This document shows positions 44,439 through 53,735 of a stretch of DNA of 64,000 bases, piece after piece. Made by a program: the position numbers and the translations under genes. Source of the DNA: Pseudomonas capeferrum (GTDB lineage: Bacteria > Pseudomonadota > Gammaproteobacteria > Pseudomonadales > Pseudomonadaceae); assembly GCF_013523055.1 (NCBI RefSeq), contig NZ_JAAMQM010000003.1, positions 124,001 to 188,000 of the forward strand, read 5' to 3'. The stretch's first letter is position 1. The number at the start of each line of letters is the position of its first letter. The notes beneath the pieces were generated by a model. The model did no database searches and was not told where the DNA came from. It was given only the letters and a program-made list of their open reading frames with translations.

Positions 44439-45295
44439 ACCGCTTCTTGCCCTTGGCCCTCGCGGCGTTCGCGCTGGCATCTTTCAGCGCCGCCCAGGCC
44501 ACCGAACTCCTGCGCTGGGAACGCTTGCCCCTGGCGCTACCACTGCTGGTCGATCAGGAGCGCGTCGTCTTCGTCGAGCGCAATGTCCGTGTCGGCGTCC
44601 CCGCCTCGCTTGGCAATCGCCTGCGCGTGCAGAGCGACGCCGGTGCGATCTACCTGCTGGCCAGCGAGCCGATCGAACCAACCCGGCTGCAACTGCAGGA
44701 CGCCGACACCGGCACGGTGATGCTGCTCGACATCGCTGCCGAGCCGGCCCAGGACGGCCAACCGCCTCTGGAGCCGGTGCGCATCATTGAGGCTACATCA
44801 ACCGCGGCTGCATCCGCGGCCGATGACGATAGTGCCGCCTCGGCTCCCGTGCGGGCCACACCGCAGCCGGTGATCCTTACCCGCTTCGCCGCGCAGAACC
44901 TCTACGCCCCACTACGCACCGTCGAACCGGTGCCGGGCGTTGTGCGCGTCACCCTGCACCCCGACCTGCCGCTCGACACCCTGCTGCCCACCCTGCCGGT
45001 GCAGGCGCACGCGCTGGCGGCCTGGCGCCTGGACAACCTGTGGGTCAGCGCTGTGCGCCTGCGCAACCACAGCGCGCACGGGGTCGGGTTGGACCCGCGT
45101 GCGCTACAGGGGTACTTCCTCGCCGCGACCTTTCAGCACCCGACGCTGGGCCCGCGCGGCACGCCGGAGGACACCACTGTGGTCTACCTCGTCACCCGTG
45201 GACACGGTCTGGCGCAAGCCCTGTTGCCGGCCATTGCCCCCATCGACGCGGCCCTCAACCTGCCCGCACCCACAGGAGGCCACGATGCACAGTAA
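44435..45295 (+). CDS. Integrating conjugative element protein, PFL_4704 family (TIGR03749, TraK-like)
   Basis: 286 residues with signal peptide (to AQATE). The N-terminal block LLRWERLPLALPLLVDQERV and the C-terminal VWSAVRLRN-type region (NLWVSAVRLRNHSAHGVGLD) are family signatures. It is a periplasmic/outer-membrane TraK/VirB9-like subunit of the core complex. A low-complexity alanine-rich linker lies at ~125-145. It overlaps the PFL_4705 gene by 11 bp. Confidence 0.88.
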   Translation: MNRFLPLALAAFALASFSAAQATELLRWERLPLALPLLVDQERVVFVERNVRVGVPASLGNRLRVQSDAGAIYLLASEPIEPTRLQLQDADTGTVMLLDIAAEPAQDGQPPLEPVRIIEATSTAAASAADDDSAASAPVRATPQPVILTRFAAQNLYAPLRTVEPVPGVVRVTLHPDLPLDTLLPTLPVQAHALAAWRLDNLWVSAVRLRNHSAHGVGLDPRALQGYFLAATFQHPTLGPRGTPEDTTVVYLVTRGHGLAQALLPAIAPIDAALNLPAPTGGHDAQ

Positions 45296-46702
45296 TGGCC
45301 TGCTCAAGTGGTTGATGATCCCCCTGCTGCTGTTGCTGGTGTTCGGCGCCGTCAAGCTGTTCTCCACTGGTAGCGACGCGCCCGGTACGGCGGACGAGGC
45401 CAGCCGCCTGACGCCCGAGGAAGCCAAGGCGCTCGGCATCGAGGGCGACACCCCGCGCGACACCGTGGCGACGCTGGTCGCCCAGGTTCGCCAACTGCGT
45501 ACCGAGCTGCAGACCGCGCTGAGCGACAACAAGGTGCAGCGCGACGAGAACCAGCGCCTGCGCCAACGCGAAGGGGCCATCGACCAGCGTATCCAGAGCG
45601 CGCTCGACAGCGAGCGCAGCCAGCTGCATCAGGTTCGCCAACAGCTCAGCCACGAACGCCAGCAGACCCAGGGCTTGCTGCAGCAACTGCAGCAGCGGCT
45701 CGATGCCATCGGCCAGGAGGGCCACGCCGACCTACCGGTCGGCCTGGGGCTCGAGCCGAGCGACGGCCTGCCCGGCGATGCCCTGCGCTGGATCGAACCG
45801 GAGGATCGGCGCGACGATGGTCAGTCGCGCAGCAGCGGCACGACCGGCAGCTTCAGTTTTCCGACCAGCTTCGGGCCAGCGCAGAAGACGCTGGAAAGCA
45901 CCGCCAGCGCTGCCGTCGACGCCGGCCGCCGCGCCGCTGAGGTGCCGGAGACCACCGCGGTCTACACCGTGCCGACCAACTCGACCCTGATGGGTTCGAT
46001 CGCCATGACGGCGCTGATCGGCCGCGTGCCCATCGACGGCACGGTCAACGACCCCTACCCCTTCAAAGTCCTGATCGGGCGGGACAACCTGACCGCCAAC
46101 GGTATCGACATTCCGGACGTGGCCGGCGCCGTGGTCAGCGGAACGGCCTCTGGGGACTGGACCCTCTCCTGCGTGCGTGGGCAGATCCGCTCGGTCACCT
46201 TCGTCTTCGAGGACGGCACCATCCGCACTCTACCCAACGACGACGCGCGCGGCGGCAACCGCCAGACCAGCAGCACTGACACCCAGGACGGACTGGGCTG
46301 GATCAGCGACCCGTATGGCATCCCCTGCGTCTCCGGCGAGCGGCGCAGCAACGCCCAGCAGTACCTGGGCTCGCAGGCCCTGATCACTGCAGCCGGTGCC
46401 GGCGTCGCCTCGCTGATCGACGAAGGCAGCGGCCAGGTCTCCTACATGAGCCGCGACGGCTCGGTCGGCACCGTGGGCATCGGTGCCAACGAAGCATGGG
46501 CCGCATCCTCGCCGGCGGCGTGCAGGACATGTCGGCCTGGGTCAACCAGCTCTATGGCCAGGCGTTCGCTGCGGTCTACGTCAAGCCCGGCGCCCAGGTC
46601 GCCGTACACCTCGAACAACCCCTGACCCTCGACTATGACCCCACCGGCCGCCGCGTCGATCATCGCCTTGGAGGGCTGCCCCATGCACAAGACCTGGACT
46701 GA
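45285..46702 (+). pseudogene. PFL_4705 family protein (TIGR03752, TraB-like), one-base frameshift
   Basis: Start ATG at 45285 after AGGAGG. N-terminal membrane segment (LLKWLMIPLLLLLVFGAV), a coiled coil to ~residue 145, then the TraB/VirB10-like domain (YTVPTNSTLMGSIAMTALIG, DPYPFKVLIGRDNLTANGID). The frame breaks at 46494-46496: GANEA should continue MGRILAGGVQDMSAWVNQLY, which is intact in the next frame to 46702 (HAQDLD). One missing C (GCCATG to GCATG) explains it. As written, the last ~70 residues, which in relatives complete the domain, are lost. A sequencing error is possible. Confidence 0.85.
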
Positions 46703-47114
46703 CGGCCTGGCCCTGCTGGCCATGGCGCTGCTGCTCGGTGGCTGCGCCACCAGCAAGGAAGCCCTGCTGCCACACGACAACCGCAGCATGCTCGACATCT
46801 GGAACGTCGAGACCGGCGGTGGCAGCGCCCGGCAGTTGCTCGATGCGCGCCAGGCCCTGCGCCGGTCGCTGAGCGAGGCCGATGTGCAGGCCGATGTGCA
46901 GGCCGCGCCGGCCGTGCAGGCCCGCTATACCCGCACGGCAGCCAACGAGATCTACCGGCAGTTCCATCGTCTGCCCAATCCCGATCTGCTGATGTACGTG
47001 TTCCCCCACCTGGCCGGCAGCGACCCGGTGCCGGTGCCCGGCTACACCACGCTGTTTCCCCTGTACCAGCGGGTGCAGTACGCCCTGCCCGGGGAACGGC
47101 TGGAGGACTACTGA
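46683..47114 (+). CDS. Conjugative transfer lipoprotein TIGR03751 (TraV-like)
   Basis: 143 residues from the ATG at 46683. Lipobox ALLLGGC with Cys21. Conserved blocks: LLPHDNRSMLDIWN and VQARYTRTAANEIYRQFHRL, PNPDLLMYVFPHLAGSDPVP. It is an outer-membrane lipoprotein of the transfer core (VirB7/TraV-like). It starts within the end of PFL_4705, and its stop overlaps the start of traC by one base. Confidence 0.9.
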   Translation: MHKTWTDGLALLAMALLLGGCATSKEALLPHDNRSMLDIWNVETGGGSARQLLDARQALRRSLSEADVQADVQAAPAVQARYTRTAANEIYRQFHRLPNPDLLMYVFPHLAGSDPVPVPGYTTLFPLYQRVQYALPGERLEDY

Positions 47115-49972
47115 TGGCCTGGCCGTGGTTTATGCGCCGCGCCCAGACCGAGGACCCGGCGCCTCCTGCAGACGCTTGGGCGCGCCACGTCGCCGAGCTG
47201 CACGCCCACGGCCTCGCCGAGCCCGGCACTGCACAGAGCACCCGGCGGCCAGCCACCCAGGCCGATGAGCAGGCGCTCTACAGCGTGGCGCCCTCCTTCG
47301 CCGATCAGCTGCCGTGGGCCGAGTACCTGCCCGAGTCGCAGTGCATGCTGCTGGATGACAGCATCTCGGTCGCCGCCTTCTACGAACTGCTGCCGGTCGG
47401 CACAGAGGGGCGCGAACCCGCCTGGCTGCTGCAGGTGCGCGACACCCTGGAAAACGTGATGCAGGATGCCTTCGACGAGCTGGAGGACAACCCCTGGGTC
47501 GTGCAGTTCTACGCCCAGGACGACCCCAACTGGGACCGCTACCTCGACGAGCTGCGCGCCTACATCCAGCCCCGCGCCCAGGGCAGTGCCTTCACCGCGT
47601 TCTACCTGCGCTTCTTCGCCCATCACCTGCAGGCCATCGCCAAACCGGGCGGGCTGTTCGAGGACCACACCGTCACCCGCCTGCCCTGGCGCGGGCAAAA
47701 CCGGCGCACGCGGCTGGTCGTCTACCGCCGAGTCGGCCCGGCACCGCAGCGCCGCGGGCAATCGCCCGAGCAGGCACTGAACCGGGTGTGCGAGCGCCTC
47801 ATCGGCGGCCTGGCCCACGCCGGCGTGCGCGCCCGGCGGCTGGGCGCGGCGGACATCCACGCCTGGCTGTTGCGCTGGTTCAACCCCCATCCGCCCCAGC
47901 TCGGCGACACTGCCGCAGACCGCGAACGCTTCTATGCCCTGACCCGCTACCCGGACGAACAAGAGCCCGGCGAGGTCGAGCTGGCCAGCGGCACGGATTT
48001 CAGCCAGCGCCTGTTCTTCAGCCAGCCGCGCTCGGCGGTCGAGCCAGGCCTGTGGTACTTCGACGGCCTGCCGCACCGCGCCATCGCCGTCGACCGCCTG
48101 CGCAGCCCGCCCAGCACCGGCCATGTCACCGGCGAAACCCGTAAGGGCGAGGCGATCAACGCACTGTTCGACCAACTGCCGGAAGACACCATTCAGTGCC
48201 TGACGCTGGTCATCACCCCGCAGGACGTGCTCGAAGCGCACCTCAACCAGCTGGGCCGCAAGGCCGTGGGCGATACCCTCGCCTCGGAGCAGGCCCGCGC
48301 CGATGTGCAGCAGGCCCGCAGCCTGATCGGCAGCGCCCACAAGCTGTACCGGAGTGCCCTGACCTTTTACCTGCGTGGCCGCGACCAGGCGGAGCTGGAC
48401 GCCCGCGGCCTGCAACTGGGCAACGTGCTGCTCGGCGCCGGCCTGCAGCCGGTGCGCGAAGAGGATGAAGTGGCGCCGCTCAACACCTACCTGCGCGGCT
48501 TGCCCTGCGTCTACGACCCGGCAAAGGACCGCCAACAGTGGTACACCCAGCTGATGTTTGCCCAGCATGCGGCCAACCTGGCGCCGCTGTGGGGGCGCAG
48601 CCAGGGCACCGGCCACCCCGGCATTACCCTATTCAACCGCGGCGGCGGGCCGATCACCTTCGATCCCCTCAATCGCCTCGACCGGCAGATGAATGCCCAC
48701 CTGTTCCTCGCCGGCCCGACCGGCTCCGGCAAGTCGGCCACGCTGAACAACCTGCTCAACCAGGTCACCGCCATCTACCGGCCGCGGCTGTTCATCGTCG
48801 AGGCGGGCAACTCCTTTGGCCTGTATGGCGACTTTGCCGCGCGCCTGGGCCTGCGCGTGCATCGGGTCAAGCTCGCGCCGGGTGCCGGGGTCAGCCTGGC
48901 GCCGTTCGCCGACGCCCAGCGCCTGGTGGAGACGCCCAGCCAGGTGCAGACGCTCGATGCCGATGCTCTGGACGACGAGCATGCGGCGGTCGAAGGGGAC
49001 GAGCAGCGCGACGTGCTCGGTGAACTGGAGATCACCGCGCGGCTAATGATCACCGGTGGCGAGGACAAGGAAGAGGCGCGCATGACCCGTGCGGACCGCA
49101 GCCTGATCCGCCAGTGCATCCTCGACGCTGCGCGGTTGTGCGTGGACACGCAGCGCACGGTGCTGACCCGCGACGTGCGCGACGCGCTGCGCGAACGCAG
49201 CCGCGACACCGGCCTGCCCGAGCTGCGCCGGGCCCAGCTGCTGGAGATGGCCGATGCGATGGACATGTTCACCCAGGGCAGCGACGGCGAGATGTTCGAC
49301 CGCCCCGGCACGCCCTGGCCGGAGGCCGACATCACCATCGTCGACCTCGCCACCTATGCCCGCGAGGGCTACAACGCGCAGCTCTCCATCGCCTACATCT
49401 CGCTGATCAATACGGTCAACAACCTCGCCGAGCGCGACCAGTTCCTCGGCCGGCCCATCATCAACGTCACCGACGAGGGCCACATCATCACCAAGAACCC
49501 GCTGCTCGCGCCCTACATCGTCAAGATCACCAAGATGTGGCGCAAGCTGGGCGCCTGGTTCTGGCTGGCGACGCAGAACCTCGACGACCTGCCCAAGGCC
49601 GCCGAACCGATGCTCAACATGATGGAGTGGTGGCTGTGCCTGGGCATGCCGCCGGACGAGGTGGAGAAGATCGCCAGGTTCCGCGAGCTCACCCCGGCGC
49701 AGAAGGCCCTGATGCTCTCGGCCCGCAAGGAGGCCGGCAAGTTCTCGGAAGGGGTGATTTTGTCGCGCAGCATGGAGCTGCTGTTTCGCGCCGTGCCGCC
49801 CAGCCTTTATCTCGCGCTCGCGCAAACCGAACCGGAAGAAAAAGCCGAGCGTTACAAGCTCATGCAGCAGCACGGCATCAGCGAACTCGACGCCGCGCTC
49901 AAGATCGCCGAGCACATCGACCGGGCACGTGGCATCACCTCACTGCCGCTGGACTGGAGCCGTCCGCGGTAG
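47114..49972 (+). CDS. traC: TraC/VirB4-type conjugation ATPase, PFL_4706 family (TIGR03744)
   Basis: 952 residues. N-terminal VirB4-type region to about 440; Walker A GPTGSGKS at 534-541 in LFLAGPTGSGKSATLNNLLN. The C-terminal helicase-like domain holds Walker B-type DITIVDLATYA, PIINVTDEGHIITKNPLLAP and WLATQNLDDLPKAA. It powers pilus assembly and secretion at the inner membrane. Start ATG overlaps the stop of the lipoprotein gene. A long antisense and a long second-frame ORF across it are shadows. Confidence 0.93.
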   Translation: MAWPWFMRRAQTEDPAPPADAWARHVAELHAHGLAEPGTAQSTRRPATQADEQALYSVAPSFADQLPWAEYLPESQCMLLDDSISVAAFYELLPVGTEGREPAWLLQVRDTLENVMQDAFDELEDNPWVVQFYAQDDPNWDRYLDELRAYIQPRAQGSAFTAFYLRFFAHHLQAIAKPGGLFEDHTVTRLPWRGQNRRTRLVVYRRVGPAPQRRGQSPEQALNRVCERLIGGLAHAGVRARRLGAADIHAWLLRWFNPHPPQLGDTAADRERFYALTRYPDEQEPGEVELASGTDFSQRLFFSQPRSAVEPGLWYFDGLPHRAIAVDRLRSPPSTGHVTGETRKGEAINALFDQLPEDTIQCLTLVITPQDVLEAHLNQLGRKAVGDTLASEQARADVQQARSLIGSAHKLYRSALTFYLRGRDQAELDARGLQLGNVLLGAGLQPVREEDEVAPLNTYLRGLPCVYDPAKDRQQWYTQLMFAQHAANLAPLWGRSQGTGHPGITLFNRGGGPITFDPLNRLDRQMNAHLFLAGPTGSGKSATLNNLLNQVTAIYRPRLFIVEAGNSFGLYGDFAARLGLRVHRVKLAPGAGVSLAPFADAQRLVETPSQVQTLDADALDDEHAAVEGDEQRDVLGELEITARLMITGGEDKEEARMTRADRSLIRQCILDAARLCVDTQRTVLTRDVRDALRERSRDTGLPELRRAQLLEMADAMDMFTQGSDGEMFDRPGTPWPEADITIVDLATYAREGYNAQLSIAYISLINTVNNLAERDQFLGRPIINVTDEGHIITKNPLLAPYIVKITKMWRKLGAWFWLATQNLDDLPKAAEPMLNMMEWWLCLGMPPDEVEKIARFRELTPAQKALMLSARKEAGKFSEGVILSRSMELLFRAVPPSLYLALAQTEPEEKAERYKLMQQHGISELDAALKIAEHIDRARGITSLPLDWSRPR

Positions 49973-49993
49973 CCCCATGGAGGAATCGGCAGC

Positions 49994-50380
49994 ATGAACA
50001 ACCAGCCCATCTCTGGCAGAATCGGCCACTTCTGTGGAAGCCACCCCGTCGATATGCCGCTGCCCTACGACATCCTGCGTCTGTTCACCTCGCCGCAAGG
50101 CTATCTCGTCGAGATTCAACACCTGGCCGGCCGGGCCGCTGCGGCAGCCACCGCACGGGAATGGCTGTGGGTCACGGATCATTCGGTCACCAGCCTACGC
50201 GCCCTGCCCGCGGACAGCGACACGCCGCAAGTGTGGCATTTCCGCGAGGCGCAGCTGCAGCTCGACGGCATGCACACGCAGTTGCTGTGGCACAACGGCG
50301 ACTGCCAGGCGCTCATGGCCTGCTCGATGCCGGCGCTGCCCGCCGCGCAGCACCAGCTCATTCACAATCATCTGAGTTGA
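49994..50380 (+). CDS. Unknown ICE protein, copy 1 of a duplicated gene
   Basis: 128 residues; GGAGG at 49979-49983 supports the ATG at 49994. The core starts at MPLPYDILRLFTSPQGYLVE, continues EWLWVTDHSVTSLRALPADS, and ends AAQHQLIHNHLS. A second, degenerate copy lies at 52250-52572 beyond the AbiE pair. This type of protein follows traC in some ICEs; function unknown. The duplication framing a TA/abortive-infection cassette points to an insertion by recombination. Confidence 0.75.
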   Translation: MNNQPISGRIGHFCGSHPVDMPLPYDILRLFTSPQGYLVEIQHLAGRAAAAATAREWLWVTDHSVTSLRALPADSDTPQVWHFREAQLQLDGMHTQLLWHNGDCQALMACSMPALPAAQHQLIHNHLS

Positions 50381-50388
50381 GGTGCGCC

Positions 50389-51405
50389 TCAACGCCCCTG
50401 GTTGATCTGCTGCTCCAGCGCAGCCAGGCGCTCGATGATGCGCTCGAAGGGCAGCGTCTCGCCGTAGAACATCTGCGCGGCCAGCATCGCCTGATAGTCC
50501 TCGCGCAACGCGCCGAGCAGCGCCGCTTCCGGCACCAGCCGCAGCCCACCCGCCGCGCACCGGTCGTAGTGACTGTGGCCACTGCGGTAGAAGGTCTCCT
50601 TGATGTTCAGCACATCGCGCAGCAGCGCGATGTCGGACACGGCCCGACGACCAACATCATGATCCGCCAGACGCGCCAGGTCGTACCAGTGCCGCGACAA
50701 ACGCTCGGCACCTGCGCGCATCTGCGGACGGTGGCACTCGACATGGATCAGCGTCGCCTTTTCCCAGAAGGTCCGCATGGGCGACAGCACGACCACCTCC
50801 GCACTTGGAAACGCCAGCTCCGGCACATAGGTGGCCACGTCCGGCACGATGGTCAGCCGGTCCTGCGGCAGGGTCGCATTGCGGCCGCCAAACTCGATCA
50901 GCACGCTGGGGCGCAGGTAGGCGTCCGTGTTGTCCACCGCGCTCGGATAGTAGAGCCAGAGCTTTTCCGCATCCTCGCTGACCTCAATGCTGATCTCCCT
51001 GCCCGGTAGCGCCTGCGCCAGGGCCTCGCGCAGCGTCGGTACCAGCTCCCCGGTCACATGTAGTGCCAACGCGGCCTTGAGCAGGTCGGACAAGCGCCGG
51101 CGCTGGTTGCTGCCGAGGCTCGCCAGCTCCGGGACGTCATCGACCAGGCTGCGGTAATCGACGGTGACATCGATGTCCTCTGAGAAACGCTCGACGGCCT
51201 GATAGACCTTGGACAACGACGTGCCACCCTTGAACGCCATCGGCTTGCGGCACGGCAGGCTGAACAAAAGTCCCAACACCTGGCACAACCAGATGTCCTT
51301 CTCCAGGATTTCAGCCCGGCGCCCCAGCACCGGGGCCAGCCCGAGCAACAGCTCGGCCTGCTCCGCCAGGGATAGATCGAAATAGCGCTCGGTGCCCTCA
51401 GCCAT
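50389..51405 (-). CDS. AbiEii/AbiGii-family nucleotidyltransferase toxin
   Basis: 338 residues from the ATG at 51405 (GAGG 7 nt upstream). Nucleotidyltransferase motifs: FKGGTSLSK (58-66) and FSEDIDVTVDY (74-84); further conserved LIEFGGRN and WEKATLIHVEC. AbiE systems are type IV-like toxin-antitoxin pairs that block phage growth by modifying or sequestering cell components. Overlaps its antitoxin gene by 8 bp. It stops 8 bp after copy 1 of the duplicated gene on the opposite strand. Confidence 0.88.
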   Translation of the reverse strand: MAEGTERYFDLSLAEQAELLLGLAPVLGRRAEILEKDIWLCQVLGLLFSLPCRKPMAFKGGTSLSKVYQAVERFSEDIDVTVDYRSLVDDVPELASLGSNQRRRLSDLLKAALALHVTGELVPTLREALAQALPGREISIEVSEDAEKLWLYYPSAVDNTDAYLRPSVLIEFGGRNATLPQDRLTIVPDVATYVPELAFPSAEVVVLSPMRTFWEKATLIHVECHRPQMRAGAERLSRHWYDLARLADHDVGRRAVSDIALLRDVLNIKETFYRSGHSHYDRCAAGGLRLVPEAALLGALREDYQAMLAAQMFYGETLPFERIIERLAALEQQINQGR

Positions 51406-52009
51406 GCGCGACCTCGCCACGCTCATAGCGACTCAGCGCCGCCACCATCCAGGCCGGCATCACCGCCTTCGCCTGGCGCAGCGCCTCGAACTCGCTGCTC
51501 GGCAGCCGCTCGGCGATACGCTGGAAGGTCGCGGAGGTCACCTGATGCCGTCCCAGGTACCACAGCGCGGACAGTGCCTGTCCGGCAGCGCGCCCCGCCA
51601 ACACCAGTTTGCGCGGAGCCACATGCTGCAGGCGCACGACCATCTTGCCCAAGCGCACCGTGCGCGACGAACCCGTGGTGTAGAACACCGGCTGCGCCGG
51701 CACCTGCGTCGACAGCCCGAACCGCCGCGCGGCCTCGGCGCCATGCACCTCGATGGTTGCGCCCTCACGCGCGGCCAGCGCTTGCGCCACCTGCTCCGGC
51801 GCCGGCATGGCCTTGATGCCGAACCGTCCCACCTTGGGCACGCTATACAGGCCATGGCCAATACGCTCGATATGACCAGCCTTGGTCAGACGCATCAGGG
51901 TCTGGTCGATCGCCGCGCGCGAACCCACCCCGGCGAACAGGGCTGGGGTGAAGGGCTCACCGACTGGCTGCGCCGCGATGCGTTCGCGTATGACTTGGGC
52001 TGTACTCAT
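51398..52009 (-). CDS. AbiEi-like/DUF6088 antitoxin
   Basis: 203 residues from the ATG at 52009, with GGAGG directly upstream (an ATG at 52021 would overlap that ribosome site). The N-terminus is a winged helix (SRAAIDQTLMRLTKAGHIER, GHGLYSVPKVGRFG). The remainder matches the antitoxin paired with AbiEii proteins. It should neutralise the toxin and repress its own promoter; a matching inverted repeat lies at 52022-52052. Confidence 0.83.
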   Translation of the reverse strand: MSTAQVIRERIAAQPVGEPFTPALFAGVGSRAAIDQTLMRLTKAGHIERIGHGLYSVPKVGRFGIKAMPAPEQVAQALAAREGATIEVHGAEAARRFGLSTQVPAQPVFYTTGSSRTVRLGKMVVRLQHVAPRKLVLAGRAAGQALSALWYLGRHQVTSATFQRIAERLPSSEFEALRQAKAVMPAWMVAALSRYERGEVAHG

Positions 52010-52021
52010 GTCGACCTCCAT

Positions 52022-52052
52022 TTGTTAGATATTTTGTTTAAAAATCTAACAA
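52022..52052 (-). promoter_or_regulatory. Inverted-repeat operator in the AbiE promoter
   Basis: TTGTTAGAT (52022-52030) and ATCTAACAA (52044-52052) are a perfect 9-bp inverted repeat with a 13-nt AT-rich centre, starting 13 bp upstream of the antitoxin ATG. AbiEi antitoxins are known to autoregulate through inverted repeats. A TTGCAT upstream (about 52054-52059 on the minus strand) could be the -35 box, so the repeat would overlap the promoter. Confidence 0.72.
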
Positions 52053-52249
52053 CATGCAAGGCGACCGCTATCTGTCAGGGGGTGACCGCCGGATGGCGAT
52101 AGACGACTCACAGCCCCGCTGGAGCCATTGCCTGGCGAGCGCAGGGTGCAGTGGAATTCGGACATCTGATGGAGACCGCATTATTTGATACGAATCGCCC
52201 TTACCGATGCCGAGAGCAAAGCGGACACGCCGGTTTCCGATTCGTCACT

Positions 52250-52572
52250 ATGCCGCTGCCCTACGACATCCTGCGTCTGTTCACCTCGACGCAGGGCTAT
52301 CTCGTCGAGATCCGCCACCTGATCGGCCGGGCCTCTACAGCCGCCGTGTGTGAATGGCTGTGGGTCACGGATCGCTCCGTCACCAGCCAGCGGCCCCTGA
52401 ATACGGAAAGCGATACGCCGCAGGTGCGCCATTTCCGCGAGGCGCGCTTGCAACTCGACGGCATGCACGCGCAGTTGGTGTGGCCCAACGGTGACTGCCA
52501 GGCGCTGATGGCCTGCTCGATGCCGGCGCTGCCCGCCGCATAGCACCAGCTCATTCACAATCATCTGAGTTG
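52250..52572 (+). pseudogene. Degenerate second copy of the 49994 gene
   Basis: Bases 52250-52572 repeat 50054-50380 almost entirely (shared start MPLPYDILRLFTS, shared end TAGCACCAGCTCATTCAC versus CAGCACCAGCTCATTCAC). A CAG-to-TAG change at 52541-52543 stops the frame after MPALPAA, 9 residues early. The upstream leader differs from copy 1 and instead resembles 53590-53640. The coding frame can be extended upstream to 52151, but that part is unrelated to copy 1. Confidence 0.78.
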
Positions 52573-52577
52573 AACAC

Positions 52578-53102
52578 TCAGCGTAGCGCGAGCCTCTGCA
52601 ACGCCCCGTCCGGGTCATAGACGCGCAGTTGCGCCGGTGATCTGGCCGAGCTGCGGTAGATCACCAGGTTGGTTCCGCCTGGGCGTGCCTGGGAGGGAAA
52701 GAGGATCCCGTCCAGTCCGGCCGCTACCACGTCGTCGGCCATGTACCAGGTCGGCGGCTCGATAGATTTGCCGAACCATTCCGCCCGCCAGTCAACCGCG
52801 AAATCGGCCCACAGCGATGACCATTGCTCGGGATCGAAGCCTGCGCTCAGGTCGGCCACGCGCAGCCCGCTGACGAAGAAGGTGCAGATCGTACCCGGGC
52901 GCAACCACGGGTTGTCCTGCTTGTACTCCGCCAGTGCCGTCGACTCATCCAGCGACAGGTACAGCGCCTCCTGCTCGGGGCGGTTGAAACGACCACCCTG
53001 GCGCGCCGCGCCCATCCCGGACAGCGGCGAGCTGGCGTAGGCCGGCACGATGACCCGATACAAGGCTGCGTCCCCGCCCTCGCCGAGGGTTCTCAAAATC
53101 AT
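52578..53102 (-). CDS. RES-domain NAD+-degrading toxin
   Basis: 174 residues. RES-domain landmarks: ALYRVIVPAYASSPLSGMGA, ARQGGRFNRPEQEALYLSLD, STALAEYKQ, and IEPPTWYMADDVVAAGLDGI. RES toxins degrade NAD+ and stop growth. It overlaps the antitoxin gene by 4 bp and both lie on the minus strand, the usual Xre-RES order. It lies directly beyond the degenerate gene copy. Confidence 0.87.
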   Translation of the reverse strand: MILRTLGEGGDAALYRVIVPAYASSPLSGMGAARQGGRFNRPEQEALYLSLDESTALAEYKQDNPWLRPGTICTFFVSGLRVADLSAGFDPEQWSSLWADFAVDWRAEWFGKSIEPPTWYMADDVVAAGLDGILFPSQARPGGTNLVIYRSSARSPAQLRVYDPDGALQRLALR

Positions 53103-53470
53103 CCGGCGGCACCACCGGCGAGAGATTCCAGATAAGCGATCACCGCATCGGCCCGTCCTTCCTGAATCAGGTCATCGGCGGTCTTGTAGCCAAAGGCCCT
53201 TAGCGGCTCATTGCGTACCAGGAAGGCCGCGCGCTCGAGGTCTCCGGTCATCTCGGTAGCCACAGCCAGCACCTTCACCATGTCTTGCAAGTACTTCTGC
53301 AACTGCGGGGCCTGGGGCCGGGCGGTCGGGGTATTGCGATGCACGTGTGCGCGCTCGGCTAGTTCCTGCACCCGAAAGCCGAAGAAGTCACCGACCTTGG
53401 CCGGCGACAGATACGGGGTATTGGGCTCACGGAACCGTTCAACGAAAGGTTCTTGCAGGGCGGTATTCAT
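53099..53470 (-). CDS. Xre/MbcA/ParS-type antitoxin
   Basis: 123 residues. N-terminal helix-turn-helix-like region (LSPAKVGDFFGFRVQELAER) and C-terminal DUF2384/ParS toxin-binding domain (RAAFLVRNEPLRAFGYKTAD, EGRADAVIAYLESLAGG). It neutralises the RES toxin and should repress the pair. The ATG at 53470 has only a weak ribosome site (AGGTGAT). Confidence 0.85.
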   Translation of the reverse strand: MNTALQEPFVERFREPNTPYLSPAKVGDFFGFRVQELAERAHVHRNTPTARPQAPQLQKYLQDMVKVLAVATEMTGDLERAAFLVRNEPLRAFGYKTADDLIQEGRADAVIAYLESLAGGAAG

Positions 53471-53588
53471 GGCATATCACCTGACGCAGAATTCACGCAC
53501 TTATTTTGCACTCCAAACGCTCTTTTCGCAAACGACTCTACGACTCAGCTGCTCGCCTACACATGCCTGCCTTGGCCAGCACCTCCCA

Positions 53589-53735
53589 ATGCCGATCGCC
53601 CTTAGCGATGCCCAGGCCAAAGCGGACATGCCAATTGCCGAATCTTTGTCGTGCGCCTCGCCGCGCTGCGTTCGACTGATGCGGCAAGTCGGTAGCCAAG
53701 GTCTGCAAGGCTACGGCGCCGCACTGCTGCGCTGA
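53589..53735 (+). CDS. Possible small protein, 48 aa
   Basis: A frame MPIALSDAQAKADMPIAESL ending GYGAALLR. No ribosome site is obvious. A related peptide (RIALTDAESKADTPVSDS) is encoded in a 47-nt fragment at 52194-52240, and the substitutions keep the reading frame, which supports a coding past. It lies directly before the structured leader of the RadC-like gene. Function unknown. Confidence 0.38.
   Translation: MPIALSDAQAKADMPIAESLSCASPRCVRLMRQVGSQGLQGYGAALLR

Noticed and set aside
47108..48616. 502-codon minus-strand frame across traC
   Set aside because: Antisense shadow of traC; low-complexity composition and no motifs.
49114..51009. 631-codon second-frame ORF running from traC into the AbiE toxin
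   Set aside because: Arginine/proline/alanine-rich shadow sequence crossing two real genes.
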